A DNA stretch of 59,823 bases, from positions 1 through 59,823 of the forward strand of contig NZ_RZHG01000014.1 in NCBI RefSeq assembly GCF_003989795.1, written 5' to 3'. The notes below the pieces were generated by a model. That model ran no database searches. It was not told the DNA's origin and worked only from the letters and a program-made list of their open reading frames with translations. Both the position numbers and the translations under genes were made by a program. Each line of letters starts with the position of its first letter. Position 1 is the first letter of the stretch. Below, in pieces: positions 56,401 through 59,400 of the stretch. Origin of the DNA: Vreelandella andesensis (GTDB lineage: Bacteria; Pseudomonadota; Gammaproteobacteria; Pseudomonadales; Halomonadaceae).

Positions 56401-59400
56401 CAGGCTAACAGCACGTTCGCGATTGACGGTGACCTCAATATCCTGAGCGCACGCCAGACGCATAGCGAGGGCGAAGGCTCTATTAGTCTGAGTACCGAGT
56501 TGGGCAACATTGCCCTGAGCGCAGCCGGCAATACGGCTGTTCTGAGTGGTACCACACGGGCTGCCAATAATATTGTTGCTGACACGGCCACTGACCTGGA
56601 TACCCAGACGCTAATCGTTGCGAGTAGTGGAATTACTACCGAAGGAAGTGGTGCCATCACCCTGGTGGCCTCGACCACGGCGAACCAGTCGGGCGATGAC
56701 CCGGTGGCGCTGAAAGTTGCCGATGACGGCAAAACCCTGGCGCTTGCCGCTACGGTGCGCTCTACCACTGGTGCAATCACATTGCTGGCCGATGGCAAGA
56801 TCAGCAACACCGCCACGGGAATTATTGAAAATACCGGCCTGGGTACCATTGATATCACCTCGAACGCTGGCGGTATCGAGCAGGGTGGAAATATCCTCTC
56901 TGCTGGCGGGCAGATCGAGCTGACGGCCAGTTCTGCCAATGGCTATATCCAGATGGATGCGGAGGCGCTTACGGACGCCAGCATCGGTGGCACGACCACC
57001 GGTTCCATTACGCTTGTGGCGGGCAATGACATAACCCTGGCGCGCCTTAATGCGGTTGATGCCATCGAGCTGACCGCTGATGCTAATGACAGCGGCATCG
57101 GTGCGATTCAGTCGGTTGCTGGCTTCAGCAGTGCATACCGCCATTTGGCGGGCGAAACCACCATAGTCACGCTTAGCGCAGGCACGGGCATCGGCACTGC
57201 TGCCACGGCCCTGACAACCACCATTGCCGGCCTGACGGCTACCAACAGTGTCTCCGGCGGCCTGTATTTGCATGAAGACACGGATCTTGAGGTGCTGGAA
57301 GCAGACGGAATCAGCCTTGCCGGTACCGGCGGCGATGCCGTGCTGCGCCTGCTTAATGGCAGCCTGACCATCAGCGGCGATATCAATCTGACTGGCGGCA
57401 GCGGCAACCTCCTGCTGGAAGCGCTCAATGACGGCCGCACGGCCGATATCATTGTACAGGCCAACATTAACAGTACTCGCGGCAGCATTAGCGTGCTGGC
57501 AGATGACGCCATTACGCTAAGCAATGGCAGTGATCAAATCGAAATCCGCACAGCCGCTGCAGAACAAACGATTGAGCTGCTGGCTAGTGGCGGAGCGCTT
57601 GCCATGAGCAGCGCCGCTCGTCTGCAAACTAACCAAGGTAATATCCGTGCCCAGGCTGGCACCAACATTACCTTAGGCCTGCTGGATGCTCGCAGTGTGA
57701 GCGATCGCAACGGCAACGGTGTGCTCACTCATCAGGCAAGCTGGGGGAACATTAGCTTGATCGCGGGCACGGCTATCATCGATGCGGCGAGCGACGGCGA
57801 CAGCGCGGTTGATCTATTCGCTAACAGCCTGCGTATGGAAGCTGGCACCGCAATCGGTATCAGTGCCAACTCGATTGAAACCGAAGCCCTGACGCTGGCG
57901 GCCAGAGCGGCTAACGGTGCCATCTTCATCACTGAGGCAACGGCGCTTACCCTGGGTAGCGTAGCGGATGTGACGGTGAATCGGGTGTCAACTGACGGCA
58001 CAACGGTTGCCACGCCGGCTGGAGTTAATGTTGCGGATAACCTGAACGGTCTTGCCATCACCAACGGCAATCACGATTTAGTGTTGATCAGTAATACTGG
58101 CAAGCTGACAGTAGCCGACGCTGTCTCGGTCAGCGGTAGCGGCAATATTCGTATCGAGGCCGAAGATGGCGGTTTAGAGATTCAACAGGCGATAACCACT
58201 GGCAGCGGGCATATCAGCCTGCTGGCAGCGGGTAGCATGGATTTTGCCGCCGCGGGGGACATCACGACCGGTGCAGAGGGTGCCAGTAGCACCCTCGACA
58301 TTGAAGTCACCGGAGCAGACAGTGCCATTACCATGGCCGCTGATACGCAACTGCAGACCAATGGCGGCAACCTGCGTTTGGCAGCCACCGGCGATATACA
58401 GCTTGGTCTGCTGGATGCGCGCACGGCCACTGATCGCGGTGCGCAAACGCTTGCTGATCAGGCCAACTGGGGTGACATCAGCCTTGTCACCACCGGCGGT
58501 TCGATCATCGACGCTGGCGCTGAAGCCAACATCATCGTGGATATCTATGCCAATAGGCTGCGGCTGCAGGCGGCCACGGCCATTGGCGAGGCTGCGACGC
58601 ACCTCAATATCGAAGTGGCCCAGCTCAGTGCACTGGCCACGGCGGGCGCGCTCCATATCACCGAGCAGACAGCGCTGAATATTGCCAGCACCGCGGTCAC
58701 GGTCAACCGTGTCAAGGCCGATGGCAGCATTATCGGTTCCATCGTTACCGACGGGCCACAGAATGATGTGACCAGTGGCAGCGACCTGGCCCTGGTACTG
58801 ATTGACGGTGCCCTGGTGCTGGATTCAACCGGCGCAATTAACGCGGCCGGCAACCTGTTGTTGCAAGCCGGTGGTGCAGGAAATGACCTGACCATCAACG
58901 CTGCAGTTACCAACAGCGCTGGCCATACCTCGTTGCAGGCTGGTCGCGACATTCTGGTGAATGCCGATATCAGCGCCACAGCAGACGGCAAAACGCTGGA
59001 TCTGTTGGCCGGGCGTGATGTTGCTATGGCGGATGGCACAAGCATTACTTCCGCCAACGGAGATATCCGCCTTGACGCTACGGCGGGTGGTATCACCAGC
59101 GAGCTACTGAACGCCGGTACCGCTAACCTGGCCCTGCTGGCGGGCACCAGTATTGCTGATCGTGACGGTGCTAGCCTGATCACGGCGAACAGTCTGCTGC
59201 TGAACGCTGGCACGCTGATTGGCAGCGCCGCTAATGTGCTGAATGCCGCAGTGAATACGCTGACGGCCACGTCAGCGGGTGATCAGTTCATCACCGAGAC
59301 CGATGGCCTGACGGTGGACAGCGTTACAGTCAGTGCTCAGCGCGTTGGCAGTACCGCCCTGGATGCGGATCTGACTGCGATGACTGATGCCCAGGAAGAT